From Roseateles toxinivorans (GTDB taxonomy: Bacteria > Pseudomonadota > Gammaproteobacteria > Burkholderiales > Burkholderiaceae_C): a stretch of 64,000 bases of DNA. The stretch lies in assembly GCF_004362525.1 (NCBI RefSeq), contig NZ_SNXS01000010.1:45930-109929 (forward strand), written 5' to 3'. The position numbers were made by a program, and so were the translations under genes. Each line of letters starts with the position of its first letter. Position 1 is the stretch's first letter. Positions 33,900-42,950 of the stretch are shown here, piece after piece. The notes under the pieces are model-generated. The model did no database searches. It saw nothing but the letters and a program-made list of their open reading frames with translations, and was not told where the DNA came from.

Positions 33900-34349
33900 T
33901 CAAGCCTCGATGCAGGCGGCCAGCGTCACGATCACATCGACGCGATGCTGCCACCAGCTGCCATCGCCCAGCTGGGCCAAGGCCAGCACCTGCTGCGAAG
34001 TGGCCAGGCGGATGCGCGTGTCCACCCGCGCGCGGCCGGCGGCGGGGCCGAGCTGGAACACCGCCACCTCGGGCCGCGGGTTGCGCTCGGTGAACAGCGC
34101 GATGCGGCGCACGTGATCGCTGGCGGTCATGGGGCTGTCCACCGTCACCGTCACCGGCACCGCATTGCCGTTTTCCACCAGCTCGGACAGGTCGAGCTTG
34201 ACCTTGCCGGTCTGCGGCCGTGAGCCACCGGTCAGCTCGCGCACGGCGGCCGCCATCGCCTCGGGTGTGGCGCTGGCGGGGCGCACCCACAGAGCCAGGC
34301 CCAGACCGGTGGTGTGCAGCATCCAGCGACGGCGATCGGCGGGCTTCAT
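33900..34349 (-). CDS. SoxY-related carrier protein with AACIEA arm
   Basis: The 149-residue protein has a Tat-like N-terminus (RRRWMLHTTGLGLAL) and the SoxY beta-sandwich fold, including VPVTVTVDSPMTASDHVRRI. It lacks the canonical GGCGG C-terminus; instead it ends in VTLAACIEA with Cys146. This matches, from memory, the family named SoxY-related AACIE arm protein. In true SoxY the Cys on the flexible arm carries the sulfur substrate; here the Cys is kept but the flexible Gly residues are replaced and three residues follow it. It may present a different substrate or serve the Mo-hydroxylase encoded upstream. It starts four bases after soxX. Confidence 0.9.
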   Translation of the reverse strand: MKPADRRRWMLHTTGLGLALWVRPASATPEAMAAAVRELTGGSRPQTGKVKLDLSELVENGNAVPVTVTVDSPMTASDHVRRIALFTERNPRPEVAVFQLGPAAGRARVDTRIRLATSQQVLALAQLGDGSWWQHRVDVIVTLAACIEA

Positions 34350-34353
34350 GTCA

Positions 34354-34767
34354 TCACTCCCGCAGCGTCTGCAGATAGGCCACCACGTCCTCGACCTGCT
34401 GGGCCGTGAAGACCGTCTTGCCCTGCCATTGCGGCGCGACCCGGTTCAGGCCCTCGCTGCGGTAGTAGGCCGGCATGATGCTGTCAGGCCGCAGGCGCTG
34501 GCTGTCGATCAGGCGCAGGCGCAGCTGGCCGGCGCTCAGCCGCCGTCCGACGCCGGCCAGATCGGGCGCCAGATTGCCCTGGAAGCGCTCCTCGGCGATC
34601 GGCGCGGGGTGGCACAGCAGGCACAGGCCCTGTTGGCGGCTGGCGACGATGGCGCGGCCGCGGGCGGCATCGCCGGGAGCTGCCGCCAGCGGTTCTGGCA
34701 TCGCGTCGTTCATCGCATGCGTGGTCGGCGCCATGGCCAGCAAGATCCAGGCGAGCCGGCGCCACAC
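34354..34767 (-). CDS. soxX: SoxX-type monoheme cytochrome c
   Basis: The 137-residue exported cytochrome has a signal peptide ([18 protein letters not shown]), a CLLCH heme motif at 49-53, and Met98 in DSIMPAYY as likely distal ligand. The C-terminal helix [15 protein letters not shown] is typical of SoxX. It would form a heterodimer with SoxA. It begins four bases after the molybdenum subunit stop, so it is also well placed to accept electrons from that enzyme. Confidence 0.9.
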   Translation of the reverse strand: MWRRLAWILLAMAPTTHAMNDAMPEPLAAAPGDAARGRAIVASRQQGLCLLCHPAPIAEERFQGNLAPDLAGVGRRLSAGQLRLRLIDSQRLRPDSIMPAYYRSEGLNRVAPQWQGKTVFTAQQVEDVVAYLQTLRE

Positions 34768-34771
34768 GGCA

Positions 34772-36946
34772 TCAGCCCTTCTTCACCAGGCTCTGGTCCT
34801 TCAGCGGCAGATCGCGGATGCGCACCCCGGTGGCGGCAAAGATCGCATTCAGCACCGCCGGTGCGGCCACCGCGATCGTCGGCTCGCCGACACCGCCCCA
34901 GAAGCCGCCCGAAGGCATGACGATGGTCTCGACCTTGGGCATATGCTCCATCTGCATCACCGGATAGGTGCCGAAGTTGTCCTGCTCGATGCGGCCGTCC
35001 TTGACCGTGCAGGCGCCGAACAGCGCCGCCGACAGGCCATAGACGAACGACCCCTCGACCTGCGCCTCGATCTGCTGCGGATTGACTGCATGGCCGGAGT
35101 CGGTGGCGGCGACGATGCGGTGTATCTTCAGCTTGCCATTGGTCACCGACACCTCGGCGCAGGCCGCCACATAGCTGCCGAAGCCCATGATCTGGGCCAG
35201 GCCCAAGGCATGGCCCCTGGGCAGCGGCTTGCCCCAGCCGGCGCGCGTGGCCACGGCGTTGAGCACGGCCAGGTGCTTGGGGTTCTCGGCCAGCATCGCG
35301 CGGCGGAACTCCAGCGCATCCTTCTTCGCGGCCAGGGCCACCTCGTCGAGAAAGCACTCCAGATAGATGGCGTTCTGGTTCAGATTGACGCCGCGCCAGA
35401 AGCCCGGCGGCACGTGCGGGTTGCGCATCGCATGGTCGATCAGCAGGTTCGGAATCCGGTAGCCCAGCCGGCCCTCGGCGCCTTCGGCCGTGAGGCCCTG
35501 AAACACCACCGGGTCCTTGCCGTCCTTGATGTTCTGCGGAAAGATGCCGGCGATGATGGACTGGCCCGAGATGCGCATATGCAGCGCACTCAGATTGCCC
35601 GCGTCGTCCAGCGCGGCGCGCAGCTTGCACTGTGTGACGGGATGGTAGCGGCCGTGCAGCATGTCTTCCTCGCGCGACCAGATCAGCTTGACCGGCGTGC
35701 CGGGCAGCTCCTTGGCGATGGCCACCGCCTGGCGCACCCAGTCGTGCACCGCACCGCGCCGGCCGAAGCCGCCGCCCAGATGCAGCTTGTAGACCTCGCA
35801 TTTGGCCGGCGGCAGGCCCGAGGCCTCCGCGGTCGCGGCCAGCGCCGCATCGCCGTTCTGCGTCGGGGTCCAGACCTCGCAGCGCTCGGGCGTCCAGCGC
35901 GCGGTGGCGTTCATGGTCTCCATCGTCGCGTGGTTCTGGAAGGGGTAGCTGTAGACCGCCTCGACCACGCGCTTTGCACTGGCCAGGGCGGCCTTGGCGT
36001 CGCCGCTGCTGGTGCCCACCGCGGCATCGGGCGCGTCGAGACCGGCCTTCAGCATCGCCGCGATGCTGGCGCTGCTGACCTTGGCGTGCTCGCCCTCGTC
36101 CCAGACGATGGGCAGGGCGTCCAGCGCGGTCTTGGCGCGCCACCAGGTGTCGGCCACCACGGCCACGGCGCTGTCACCCACGCGCAACACCTTCTTGATG
36201 CCTGGCCGCTGCAACACGGCCGTCGCGTCGAAGCTCTTGAGCTTGCCGCCGAACACCGGGCAGTCCTTGATGGCGGCGTTGAGCATGCCGGGCATGGTCA
36301 AGTCCATGCCGAAGATCTGGGCGCCGTTGAGCTTGTCCTTGGTGTCCAGGCGCTTTACCGGCTTGCCGGCGACGCGCCAGTCCTTGGGGTCTTTCAGGGT
36401 CACCGTGGCCGGCACCGGCAGCTGGGCCGCGGCGGCGGCCAACTGGCCGTAGCTGGCGCTGCGCCCGCTGGCCTGATGGGTCACACGGCTGCTGGCCGCC
36501 GTGCATTCGCTGGCCGGTACACCCCAGCCGTTGGCGGCGGCCTGCACCAGCAGCATGCGGGCCTTGGCCCCGCCCTCACGCACGTACTGGTGGGACTCGC
36601 GAATGCCGCGGCTGCCGCCGGTCGAAAAGCTGCCCCAGACGCGCTGGCGGGCCAGGTTCTGGCCGGGCGTCGGGTACTCGGTGGTGACCCTGGCCCAGTC
36701 GCATTCCAGCTCCTCGGCCACCAACTGGGCCAGGCCGGTCAGGGTGCCCTGGCCCATCTCGGAGCGGGCAATGCGTACCACCACCGTGTCATCGGGTTTG
36801 ATGACCACCCAGGCGTTGATCTCATCCGGCCTGGCCGCCGCCCCCTGGGCCAGGGCCGAGGGGATGTGGAAGCCGATCACCAGGCTGCCGGCAGTGGCGG
36901 CGCTGCTGGCCAGAAATCCGCGGCGTGAAACAGCTGCGCCGCTCAT
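34772..36946 (-). CDS. Molybdopterin-binding subunit, isoquinoline 1-oxidoreductase type
   Basis: The 724-residue protein starts with a Tat signal ([14 protein letters not shown]) and so is exported folded to the periplasm. It is of the xanthine dehydrogenase family, IorB type, with [13 protein letters not shown] in the middle and the active-site Glu688 in WGGVGEPTI. Such enzymes hydroxylate N-heterocycles or aldehydes using water, with electrons leaving through the 2Fe-2S subunit to a cytochrome. It overlaps the 2Fe-2S subunit gene by four bases and is followed by soxX after four bases. The substrate is unknown. Confidence 0.93.
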   Translation of the reverse strand: MSGAAVSRRGFLASSAATAGSLVIGFHIPSALAQGAAARPDEINAWVVIKPDDTVVVRIARSEMGQGTLTGLAQLVAEELECDWARVTTEYPTPGQNLARQRVWGSFSTGGSRGIRESHQYVREGGAKARMLLVQAAANGWGVPASECTAASSRVTHQASGRSASYGQLAAAAAQLPVPATVTLKDPKDWRVAGKPVKRLDTKDKLNGAQIFGMDLTMPGMLNAAIKDCPVFGGKLKSFDATAVLQRPGIKKVLRVGDSAVAVVADTWWRAKTALDALPIVWDEGEHAKVSSASIAAMLKAGLDAPDAAVGTSSGDAKAALASAKRVVEAVYSYPFQNHATMETMNATARWTPERCEVWTPTQNGDAALAATAEASGLPPAKCEVYKLHLGGGFGRRGAVHDWVRQAVAIAKELPGTPVKLIWSREEDMLHGRYHPVTQCKLRAALDDAGNLSALHMRISGQSIIAGIFPQNIKDGKDPVVFQGLTAEGAEGRLGYRIPNLLIDHAMRNPHVPPGFWRGVNLNQNAIYLECFLDEVALAAKKDALEFRRAMLAENPKHLAVLNAVATRAGWGKPLPRGHALGLAQIMGFGSYVAACAEVSVTNGKLKIHRIVAATDSGHAVNPQQIEAQVEGSFVYGLSAALFGACTVKDGRIEQDNFGTYPVMQMEHMPKVETIVMPSGGFWGGVGEPTIAVAAPAVLNAIFAATGVRIRDLPLKDQSLVKKG

Positions 36947-37398
36947 GATTGCACCCCCGCCGCCTGCTTGATCGCGGCGCGCACCCGGTTATAGGTGCCG
37001 CAGCGGCAGATATTGCTCATCGCCGCGTCGATGTCGGCATCGGTGGGCTTGGGTTTGGCCTTGATCAGCGCCACCGCCGCCATGATCATGCCGCTCTGGC
37101 AGAAGCCGCATTGCGGCACATCCAGTGCCGCCCAGGCCTTCTGTATCGGGTGCGAGCTGTCGGGCGACAGGCCCTCGATGGTGATGATCCTCTGCGTCGG
37201 CGTCACCGTGGACGCTGGCCGCACGCAGCTGCGTGTGGGCACGCCATCGATGTGCACGGTGCAGGCACCGCATTGGGCGATGCCGCAGCCGTATTTGGTG
37301 CCCGTCAGCCCCAGCTGCTCGCGCAGCACCCACAGCAGCGGTGTGTCGGGCTCGGCCTCGAACTCACGCACCTGACCATTCACCATCAGCTTGCTCAT
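36943..37398 (-). CDS. 2Fe-2S subunit, isoquinoline 1-oxidoreductase type
   Basis: The 151-residue protein has an N-terminal plant-type ferredoxin domain ([16 protein letters not shown]) and a C-terminal [2Fe-2S] helical domain ([10 protein letters not shown] and [10 protein letters not shown]), the layout of IorA and xanthine dehydrogenase small subunits. It carries electrons from the Mo centre outward. The ATG at 37398 with a GGAGAG ribosome site is preferred over a GTG six bases upstream. It has no signal of its own and is probably exported with the Tat-bearing Mo subunit. It is the first gene of the six-gene operon. Confidence 0.94.
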   Translation of the reverse strand: MSKLMVNGQVREFEAEPDTPLLWVLREQLGLTGTKYGCGIAQCGACTVHIDGVPTRSCVRPASTVTPTQRIITIEGLSPDSSHPIQKAWAALDVPQCGFCQSGMIMAAVALIKAKPKPTDADIDAAMSNICRCGTYNRVRAAIKQAAGVQS

Positions 37399-37503
37399 CA
37401 GCACTCTCCACCGGTTGGGATCGTGGGCGCAGCGTAGCAGCGAGCGGCCGGCAATGCTAGGCGTTCCGCACCTTGGCGCTTGGTCCTGTGCGCAGTGCGT
37501 TTG

Positions 37504-38682
37504 TTACAGATCCAGGAAGTTACCCGCCAGAGAGCGCAGCCACTGCTGACCCTCGCTGCGGGTGACCCCGGCCGGATCCCCGCCCTGCTGCAGCAGGGCC
37601 AGCTGCCTAACCAGGAAGCGCCGCAGCATGGCCACGCCGCGATCGCTGCTGGCCAGATGCTCCTCGGAGTGCAGTGTGATGGGGCCCTGGCCGACCTGGG
37701 CCTCATAGTCGCCCGGGAAGGCCTGGTGCTCGGCCTCGCTGAGCTCCTGCCAGGCCTTGCCGTTGAGCCTGGCGCGCAGCTTGCCTAAGGCGCCGGGCTC
37801 GCTGACGCGGCCGGCCGAGTAGATGCGGAAGTGGGTGTCGTCCATCGGCAGCACCCAGCCAATCATCGTGCAGGGCCCGTAGTGCTCGACCCGCGGGCTG
37901 GCGACCACGCGCAGGGTCGGCGCCATCGTCTCGGTGATGCGGCGGTGCACCTGGCCATTTTCCAGCCGGCGCAGCTGGGTGCTGCGCACGCCGAGTTCGT
38001 GGTATTCGAACGTCACCTCGGGCATCAGCCCCATCTGCGGCACGAACTGCGGGCCGCTGAACGAGCCATGCAGTATCGGCACGTGGAAGGGGTCCATCAC
38101 GTTCTCGAAATGCTGCAGCCAGTTGCAGGGCACGATGGCCGGACCGCCGCTGCCAATGCTCTGATCGTCGGCCTCGATCAACTCGCCGGGCTGCAGGTTC
38201 TCTTCCAGCAGTCCATGGCGGGGCAGCAGCGGCTGCCGGTCCAGCGGGCCCAGATAGGCGAAGACCAGGCCGTAGCGCTCCTCCACCGGATACCAGGGCT
38301 GGCGCACCGACTCGTGCGTGGTGCCGGCGGGCTCGCAGGGGCGGTCCAGGCAGTGGCCCTGCACATCGAACAGCCAGCCGTGATAGCAGCAGCGTATGCC
38401 TTGTGCCTCGCCACGGCCATAGAACAGCGAGGCACCGCGGTGGGCGCAACGGGCATGCAGCAGGCCGGCGCGGCCCGCGCCGTCGCGAAACAGCACCAGG
38501 TCTTCGCCAAGCACGCGCACCGCCTTGGGCGTGGCCGTGGCGTCGCTGCTCAGGCCCACCGGGTGCCAGTAGCGGCGCAGCAGTTCGCCCATGGCCGTGC
38601 CGCGGCCGACACGGGTCAGATCGTCGCGGCTGCTTGGGGCGGGGAGGTCGTAGGCGCTGCGGATAGGAATGGTGGTCGTCAT
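37504..38682 (-). CDS. Rieske-type aromatic ring oxygenase, alpha subunit
   Basis: The 392-residue protein has the Rieske [2Fe-2S] motif (CAHRG near residue 78 and CYHGW near 99) and the mononuclear iron region (EN-x2-DPFHVPILHG). It resembles phthalate 4,5-dioxygenase or vanillate O-demethylase oxygenases. It hydroxylates or demethylates an aromatic acid using electrons from a ferredoxin. It overlaps the upstream ferredoxin gene by one base (TGATG). A reductase is not adjacent; a matching flavoprotein lies at 61994. Confidence 0.92.
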   Translation of the reverse strand: MTTTIPIRSAYDLPAPSSRDDLTRVGRGTAMGELLRRYWHPVGLSSDATATPKAVRVLGEDLVLFRDGAGRAGLLHARCAHRGASLFYGRGEAQGIRCCYHGWLFDVQGHCLDRPCEPAGTTHESVRQPWYPVEERYGLVFAYLGPLDRQPLLPRHGLLEENLQPGELIEADDQSIGSGGPAIVPCNWLQHFENVMDPFHVPILHGSFSGPQFVPQMGLMPEVTFEYHELGVRSTQLRRLENGQVHRRITETMAPTLRVVASPRVEHYGPCTMIGWVLPMDDTHFRIYSAGRVSEPGALGKLRARLNGKAWQELSEAEHQAFPGDYEAQVGQGPITLHSEEHLASSDRGVAMLRRFLVRQLALLQQGGDPAGVTRSEGQQWLRSLAGNFLDL

Positions 38683-38957
38683 CAGAGGTCCAGGGTCAGG
38701 CTGGGGGTGCTTGCGCGCGAGCAGCACAGCATCATGGTCAGGCCGGCGGCGCGCTCGTCGGCGCTGAGGAGCTGGTCGCGATGGTCGGGCACGCCATCGA
38801 GCACGACGGTCTCGCAGGTGCCGCAGATGCCCATGCGGCAGGAGTGGGGCACGTCGATGCCGGCCTCCAGCAATGCGTCCAGCAGGCTTTGCGTGGCCGC
38901 AACCTCAATGCTGCGCCGGCTGTGCGCCAGGTGCAGGACCAGGGGGGTGTTGTTCAT
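38682..38957 (-). CDS. Stand-alone 2Fe-2S ferredoxin, PDR C-terminal domain type
   Basis: The 91-residue protein has the plant-type ferredoxin motif PHSCRMGICGTCETVV and later a fourth Cys in MMLCCSRA, ending SLTLDL. This ending and length match the C-terminal domain of phthalate dioxygenase reductase/VanB proteins, which normally carry an FMN/NAD module on the same chain. Here it stands alone and probably feeds the Rieske oxygenase with which it is coupled. The start at 38957 is chosen because the frame upstream runs through the porin-facing promoter region. Confidence 0.9.
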   Translation of the reverse strand: MNNTPLVLHLAHSRRSIEVAATQSLLDALLEAGIDVPHSCRMGICGTCETVVLDGVPDHRDQLLSADERAAGLTMMLCCSRASTPSLTLDL

Positions 38958-39133
38958 GGTGGTGGCTTCCTTGGTCTGTAATTGACTTTGACAACCATGA
39001 ACATATAAACAAATTGCGGCTTTGCGCAAGAGGGACTTGCACTCATGCAATTAATTGATGATGTTAAGTAATGTTGCGTTGGTGCCCAAGCATGGGTGCT
39101 TGGCCTCATACCCCTACTCACAAGAGACAAAAC
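38958..39133. promoter_or_regulatory. Divergent promoter region of ferredoxin-Rieske operon and porin, with MarR-like sites
   Basis: This is the most A/T-rich stretch nearby. It contains TTGACTTTGACAA at 38982-38994 and TTGATGATGTTAA at 39055-39067, both resembling the 13-base half-palindromes TTRAC-N3-GTYAA at 46685 and 46727. A minus-strand promoter of the form TTGCGC-N16-TATATG ends just before the first site. The neighbouring MarR-type protein is the most likely binder; these assignments are inference. Confidence 0.5.
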
Positions 39134-40099
39134 ATGAAATCACAGCATCACACCTGGGCCGCCATCGGCCTGCTGGCGAGCCTGGCCGCCTCTTCGGCCT
39201 GGGCGCAGAGCAGCGTCACCGTCTATGGCCGTGTCAATCTGAGCGTGGAGTCGCAAAAGCGCGGCAGCGCCGGCAACTTCGTCGCGCTGGAGAACAGCTC
39301 CTCGCGTTGGGGTCTGCGCGGCGTGGAAGACCTGGGCGGCGGCCTGAAGGCTTCGTTCAAGCTGGAGAGCGGCTTCGACGCCAGCAACGGCACGGCCGCC
39401 GGCACCTTCTGGGGCCGCGAGTCCTGGCTGGCGATCGAGGGGGCTTTTGGCAAGGTGCGCATCGGCAACCTGACCAATATCACCTACCTGACCTCGGCCG
39501 ACTATGTGAGCATGCACAACCATGACACCGGCACCTCGTCGGACACGCTGTTCGCCTTCGGCGTGAACTTCGGCGCCAAGCAGAACACGATTGCCTATGC
39601 GACGCCGGTGGTCAACGGCTTTCAGGCCGAGATCAGCCATGCGTTGAAGGAAGACGGCGCCTTCGGCTCGACCAATGCGGTGCTGAACTACGACGCCGGC
39701 CCCCTGCACCTGGGCTTTGGTGTGGCCAAGCGCGATGTCAACCGCATGTTTGTGGCGCGCGGGCTGTACGAGATGGGCGCCTTCACCGTCGGCGGCTACT
39801 ATGAGCGCGACAGCTTTAACGGTGTCAAGCGCAGCAACTTCCGCCTGGCCGGCATGTATGCGATGGACCAGCATGAGTTCCACCTGAACTTCGGCGCTGC
39901 CGGCGACCGAGGAGGCGCCGACACCGGTGCCCGCCAGTACACGCTGGGCTACAACTACAAGCTGTCCAAGCGCACCAAGGTCTATGGCTTCTACACCGGC
40001 GTCAACAACGATGCCAAGGCCACCTACGCGGCGTTCGGCAGCCTGAAGGCGGGTGAGTCGCAGAGCTCATTGGCTTTGGGCATTCGCCACAACTTCTGA
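39134..40099 (+). CDS. Outer membrane porin, Gram-negative general porin family
   Basis: The 321-residue protein has a signal peptide of about 24 residues (ending SSAWA-QSS), then SSVTVYGRVNLSVESQ as in burkholderial porins. It has alternating beta-strand patterns and a C-terminal Phe (LALGIRHNF) needed for barrel assembly. It likely forms a trimeric channel. Shared promoter DNA with the ferredoxin-Rieske genes suggests it admits the aromatic substrate. Repeat copy 3 follows. Confidence 0.93.
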   Translation: MKSQHHTWAAIGLLASLAASSAWAQSSVTVYGRVNLSVESQKRGSAGNFVALENSSSRWGLRGVEDLGGGLKASFKLESGFDASNGTAAGTFWGRESWLAIEGAFGKVRIGNLTNITYLTSADYVSMHNHDTGTSSDTLFAFGVNFGAKQNTIAYATPVVNGFQAEISHALKEDGAFGSTNAVLNYDAGPLHLGFGVAKRDVNRMFVARGLYEMGAFTVGGYYERDSFNGVKRSNFRLAGMYAMDQHEFHLNFGAAGDRGGADTGARQYTLGYNYKLSKRTKVYGFYTGVNNDAKATYAAFGSLKAGESQSSLALGIRHNF

Positions 40100-40117
40100 T
40101 CTTTGCTCGCTGTTTGG

Positions 40118-40422
40118 TGGTGGCAGAGGGGCGTGGGGCCGGCCACGGCGGGCTGAAGCGTGGGCCGGCCCCTTCGGACCGACCTTCAGCTTCTCTATGC
40201 CCGCCGTGACCGGCCCCCCACCCCCTCTGCGGATGCGCTGGTGGCCGCCAATATCGAGCAGCGCGTGTCTTTCGGTTTGGCGAGCCTGCACCCCCGTTGA
40301 AGCAGGGATGAGGGCGTGCCGGCCGCAGCGGGCATAAAGAAGCCGGAGTCTGGGTCCGTCCAGGCCCGGACAAGGCTTCAGCCCGCAGCGGCCGGCGCGC
40401 CCTCGTCCCTGCCGCTTCATAC
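40118..40422 (+). repeat. Dispersed double-hairpin repeat, copy 3 (forward)
   Basis: Module A is 40137-40215 (79 bases), the spacer 94 bases, and module B 40310-40404 (95 bases). The architecture and orientation are those of copy 1, with a longer spacer. It fills the gap of about 385 bases between the converging porin and MarR genes and could end both transcripts by hairpin formation. The frames within it are not genes. Confidence 0.9.
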
Positions 40423-40484
40423 GGGAAAGAAAAAAGCGCCACATCGTGAGACGCGGCGCTGCTTGCAGTGAGGGCGAAGGGTGG

Positions 40485-41015
40485 CTACTTGTCCGCCAGC
40501 CGCTCTTCCTCCAGCATTTCGCGGCCGATATCGGCCAGCTTGTCCAGCGCCTGATACAGGTACTGCTGCTCGGTCTTGTTGAGGCCCTCGAGCAGGCGGT
40601 TGTGGCGGCTCTGGGCCTCGGCGAAGATCTTGCGGTACAGGGCCTTGCCCTCGGTGGTCAGCGACAGCTTGACGCTGCGGCCGTCGTTCTCGTTGGCCAC
40701 GCCCAGCACCAGGCCCCGCTTGATCAGGGCGGTGATCATGCGGCTGGCCTGGGCCAGCTGGATGTCGGCCTCCTCGGCCAGCTTGACCAGGGTCAGGGGG
40801 CCGTCGGTGAACAGATTGCCGATCAGCCGCCACTCGACACCAGTCACCTTGTACTTGCGGCTGTAAAGCATGTACGCCGGCTTGGTGGTGTAGTAGGTGG
40901 CCTTGAGCAGGCGGTAGGTGACCAGTTCCCGGATCGTTGGCGCCTCAGGTACGGCTTTCTTGGGGGCTGGTGAACTCATCGTGATGTTGGAAGTGGATCG
41001 CTGCGCTCTTGCCAT
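40485..41015 (-). CDS. MarR-family transcriptional regulator
   Basis: The 176-residue protein has a winged helix-turn-helix (VTGVEWRLIGNLFTDGPLTL, ADIQLAQASRMITALIKRGLV) and the DGRSVKLSLTTEG wing of MarR proteins. These repress aromatic or efflux operons and are released by aromatic ligands. The ATG at 41015 lies four bases after the ABC ATPase gene stop, so it is the last gene of the transporter unit; an alternative start is 40979. It probably controls the TTRAC-N3-GTYAA-like sites on either side. Confidence 0.9.
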   Translation of the reverse strand: MARAQRSTSNITMSSPAPKKAVPEAPTIRELVTYRLLKATYYTTKPAYMLYSRKYKVTGVEWRLIGNLFTDGPLTLVKLAEEADIQLAQASRMITALIKRGLVLGVANENDGRSVKLSLTTEGKALYRKIFAEAQSRHNRLLEGLNKTEQQYLYQALDKLADIGREMLEEERLADK

Positions 41016-41019
41016 TTTC

Positions 41020-42087
41020 TCAGGCTGCGGCGGCCATGGACCCCAGCGTTTGCGAGGGTGCGGCGCTGGCTTTTTTGTGCCAAGTCACGGCGCCGGTGTC
41101 ATGTAGGTGACAGGCGGCCTGCCGCCCCGGTGCCACTTCCTGCAGCTTCGGCACCTCGTCGCGGCAGCGCGGCATCGCATCGCCGCAGCGCGGGTGGAAG
41201 TGGCAGCCGGTGGGCGGATTCAGCGGCGACGGAATCTCGCCCTGCACCGGCACAAAGGCCTTGCGCCGCATGTCGATGCGCGGCACGCCGTCCATCAGCG
41301 CCCGGGTGTAGGGGTGAGCAGGCTCGGCATACAGCTCCACCGTGGGGCCGGATTCGACGATGCGGCCCAGGTACATCACCACCACCCGGTCGGCGATGTG
41401 GTGCACGACGCTCAGATCGTGGCTGATGAACAGATAGGTCAGCTGCAGCTGTTCGCGCAGGTCCAGGAACAGGTTCAGCACCTGGGCCTGGATCGACACG
41501 TCCAGGGCCGCCACCGATTCATCGCAGACCAGCAACTTGGGGTTCACCGACAGCGCCCGGGCAATGCCCACTCGGGCCCGCTGGCCGCCGGAGAACTGGT
41601 GCGGGAAGCGGTCCATGCTGGCGCGGTCCAGGCCGACCTGGCGGAACAGCTTCTCGACCAGCTCGCGCTTCTGGCTTGCTTCGATCAAGCCGTGGATCAC
41701 CGGGCCTTCACCGATCGCGTCGGCCACGCGGATGCGCGGGTTCAGCGAGGCATGCGGATCCTGGAAGATCATCTGTATGCCCAGCTCCAGGCGCTTGCGC
41801 TCGGCCTCGGGAACCAGGGCCAGATCCTGGCCCTGCCAGAGCCGGCGGCCGCTGCTGGCGCGGTGCAGGCCGACGGCAATGCGGCCGAGTGTGGACTTGC
41901 CGCAGCCGGACTCGCCGACCAGGCCGACGACCTCGCCCTGCCGCAGGCTCAGGTCGGTGTGCTGCAAGGCCTGCACGGCGCCGCCAGCGCTGCGGCCGGC
42001 CATTTTGTCGAGCAGGCGGCCGACCAGGTCATTCGGGCGGTGGAAGGTCTTGGAGACGCCGTCCAGTTGAAGCAGGGGGGCGCTCAT
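41020..42087 (-). CDS. Oligopeptide-type ABC transporter ATP-binding protein (OppF-like)
   Basis: The 355-residue ATPase has Walker [11 protein letters not shown]-loop MIFQDPHASLNPRIR, signature FSGGQRAR, Walker B LLVCDESVAALD (Pro replaced by Ser after DE), and the C-terminal CHFHPRCGDAMPRC cysteines. An additional segment (NDLVGRLLDKMAGRSAGG) precedes Walker A. It overlaps the OppD-like gene by four bases. The longer frame to 42498 overlaps that gene and is rejected. Confidence 0.94.
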   Translation of the reverse strand: MSAPLLQLDGVSKTFHRPNDLVGRLLDKMAGRSAGGAVQALQHTDLSLRQGEVVGLVGESGCGKSTLGRIAVGLHRASSGRRLWQGQDLALVPEAERKRLELGIQMIFQDPHASLNPRIRVADAIGEGPVIHGLIEASQKRELVEKLFRQVGLDRASMDRFPHQFSGGQRARVGIARALSVNPKLLVCDESVAALDVSIQAQVLNLFLDLREQLQLTYLFISHDLSVVHHIADRVVVMYLGRIVESGPTVELYAEPAHPYTRALMDGVPRIDMRRKAFVPVQGEIPSPLNPPTGCHFHPRCGDAMPRCRDEVPKLQEVAPGRQAACHLHDTGAVTWHKKASAAPSQTLGSMAAAA

Positions 42088-42950
42088 GTGGTTGCGCTCC
42101 CGGCGCTCCATGCGCTGCCGTCCTGCGGCTGCATCGTGCGCAGGCGCTGGCCGCGGCTGCTGCGGCTGGGAATGGCGTCCATCAGGCCGCGGGTGTAGGG
42201 GTGTTGGGGGGTGTCCAAGATTTGATCTACCGTGCCTTGTTCGACGATCTTGCCGCGGTGCATCACGCACACGCGGTCGGCCAGGGCGGCCACCACGGCC
42301 AGGTCGTGGGTGATCCAGATCAGCGCTGCGCCGGTGTCGCGGCACAGCTTCTGCACCTCGAACAGGATCTGGCTCTGAATCGTCACGTCCAGCGCCGTGG
42401 TCGGCTCGTCGGCGATGAAGATTTCGGGGCTGTTGAGCAGGGCGATGGCGATCACCACGCGCTGGCGCATGCCGCCCGACAGCTGGTGCGGGTAGCACTT
42501 CAGCCGCTCCTCGGGCGCGGCAATGCCGACGCGCTCCAGCGCCTGCAGGGCCAGCTTCAGGGCCGCCTCGCGGCCGACGTTCTGATGCGCCAGCACCGCC
42601 TCGACCATCTGCGTGTCGATGCGCAGCACCGGGTTCAGCGTCATCATCGGATCCTGAAAGATCATTGCGATCTTGTTGCCGCGAATGCGCCGCAGTTGCT
42701 CCTGCGGCAGGCCCAGCAACTCCTGGCCCTTGAACCTGATGCTGCCCTCGGTGATGCGGGCGCCGCGGTCCAGCAGGCCCATGATGGTGTTGCCGGTCTG
42801 AGACTTGCCCGAACCCGATTCGCCGACCAGGCCCAGGATCTCGCCCTTGTCCAGGGTGAAGCTGATGCCGTCAATCGCCTGCACCAGGCCGCGCGGGGTG
42901 TCGAACTGCAGCCGCAGGTTGCTGACTTCCAGCAGGGGAGGGGTACTCAT
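42084..42950 (-). CDS. Oligopeptide-type ABC transporter ATP-binding protein (OppD-like), short C-terminus
   Basis: The 288-residue ATPase has Walker [10 protein letters not shown]-loop [12 protein letters not shown], signature LSGGMRQR and Walker [13 protein letters not shown]. It is about 40 residues shorter than usual OppD proteins because the C-terminal cysteine-bearing extension is missing; it ends in a Ser/Ala-rich tail. The partner OppF-like protein keeps the extension. Overlaps of four bases on both sides point to coupled translation. Confidence 0.93.
   Translation of the reverse strand: MSTPPLLEVSNLRLQFDTPRGLVQAIDGISFTLDKGEILGLVGESGSGKSQTGNTIMGLLDRGARITEGSIRFKGQELLGLPQEQLRRIRGNKIAMIFQDPMMTLNPVLRIDTQMVEAVLAHQNVGREAALKLALQALERVGIAAPEERLKCYPHQLSGGMRQRVVIAIALLNSPEIFIADEPTTALDVTIQSQILFEVQKLCRDTGAALIWITHDLAVVAALADRVCVMHRGKIVEQGTVDQILDTPQHPYTRGLMDAIPSRSSRGQRLRTMQPQDGSAWSAGSATT

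Noticed and set aside
32825..34767. Complete thiosulfate-oxidising Sox system
   Set aside because: SoxB, SoxC and SoxD are missing and the SoxY arm is not GGCGG, so thiosulfate oxidation cannot be claimed from these genes.
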